A stretch of DNA of 64,000 nt from Deltaproteobacteria bacterium (lineage in GTDB: Bacteria > Bdellovibrionota > Bdellovibrionia > Bdellovibrionales > JAMPXM01), in assembly GCA_017302795.1 (NCBI GenBank), contig JAFLCB010000001.1, positions 124,001-188,000 on the forward strand, in the 5' to 3' direction. Numbering within the stretch: position 1 is the stretch's first letter; every line of letters starts with the position of its first letter. Below are positions 63,665 to 64,000 of this stretch, piece after piece. The notes under the pieces were generated by a model, which made no database searches, was not told where the DNA came from, and saw only the letters and a program-made list of their open reading frames with translations. Both the position numbers and the translations under genes were made by a program.

Positions 63665-64000
63665 ATGAAATTAGCCAAAATGACTGCCCTATCGATCGCT
63701 CTAGCTGCCCTAGCCGCTGTTTCGACCTTCGCTGTTTCGCCAAGCGCAAAAGCAGCTGGCACGACACAAAAAGGAAACCTTGTTCCAGCGCGTGTTACGG
63801 ATATCAAAGTTGTTGTCGCACCTGCGGGTTCGCCAACTGGCGTCGGCGCAGCGCGCGCTTTTGCGACAATTACCGCTTTAGTTCGTTTTTGTCGTGGTGT
63901 TGCTCCCGAGCAATTTGAAGTGAAAGTTCGCAAATCGACAAAACTTCAGACCGTGGAAATACTTGATGTTTATCTCACTGACTGCCGCTCTATGGGCACA
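63665..64000 (+). CDS. Secreted protein, N-terminal part (cut by window edge)
   Basis: ATG 63665 with AAGGA eleven bases upstream; the frame is open for 112 codons to the right edge. Signal peptide MKLAKMTALSIALAALAAV with cleavage near AKAA. The mature part (VPARVTDIKVVVAP, two cysteines in VRFCRG and LTDCRS) is not recognised. Confidence 0.75.
   Translation, partial: MKLAKMTALSIALAALAAVSTFAVSPSAKAAGTTQKGNLVPARVTDIKVVVAPAGSPTGVGAARAFATITALVRFCRGVAPEQFEVKVRKSTKLQTVEILDVYLTDCRSMGT

Overview
This window looks like chromosomal DNA of a free-living or predatory member of the Bdellovibrionota (Bdellovibrio-like). The basis is inference from gene content: an rpsU - GatB/YqeY - dnaG - rpoD operon, a TIGR02147-type regulator fused by overlap to an outer-membrane protein gene, homogentisate and leucine catabolism, many lipoproteins and secreted proteins of unknown function, and tight gene packing. 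No plasmid or phage backbone, CRISPR array or complete insertion sequence is visible.

Layout. 0-3 kb: the end of an ATP-grasp-like protein, a divergent SelO-type pseudokinase and a small secreted protein. 3-7 kb: a four-gene overlapping operon (hldD, long aromatic amino acid hydroxylase, SpoU/TrmJ-like methyltransferase, nucleoside/guanine deaminase). 7-15.5 kb, minus strand: a lipoprotein, ribD, a periplasmic protein, hmgA and hpd (tyrosine to homogentisate ring cleavage) and a regulator/outer-membrane protein pair. 15.6-20 kb: a Pif1-like helicase, a TlpA-like thioredoxin, a HAD 5'-nucleotidase and an unknown membrane-anchored protein. 20-24.6 kb: a compact CoA operon (DUF2520-like dehydrogenase, panB, panC, coaBC, coaX), each gene overlapping the next by 4 bases. 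24.5-32 kb: an unknown protein and a leucine/isovalerate degradation operon with the methylcrotonyl-CoA carboxylase alpha subunit split into biotin carboxylase and biotin carrier. 32-37.3 kb: a methyltransferase, a trypsin-like lipoprotein, cysK, an HD-hydrolase remnant, RNase P RNA and an unlisted 51-residue membrane protein.

37.3-47.7 kb is a surface-polysaccharide type locus with six family-2 glycosyltransferases and one GT39-like membrane protein in alternating orientation. Two of the transferases share an unrecognised N-terminal domain and a long C-terminal tail built of Trp-Arg-hydrophobic modules, which I regard as the most novel architecture here. 47.8-52 kb: a rhodanese-like protein lacking the catalytic cysteine, a DacB-type lipoprotein and a type IV prepilin-like protein. 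52.3-57.9 kb holds exported proteins of unknown function, among them a probable secreted FAM20/PI4K-like kinase, a truncated zincin-like gene, an ISL3-type transposase relic and a tiny CopG-like ORF. 57.9-64 kb: a CAT-anticodon tRNA, the rpoD/dnaG macromolecular synthesis operon, rpsU, tadA and the start of a secreted protein that runs off the edge.

Together the recognised metabolic genes describe a cell that oxidises phenylalanine/tyrosine and leucine to acetyl-CoA and acetoacetate while making its own CoA and riboflavin, with a well-stocked envelope. All calls come from reading the sequence; no database search was run.
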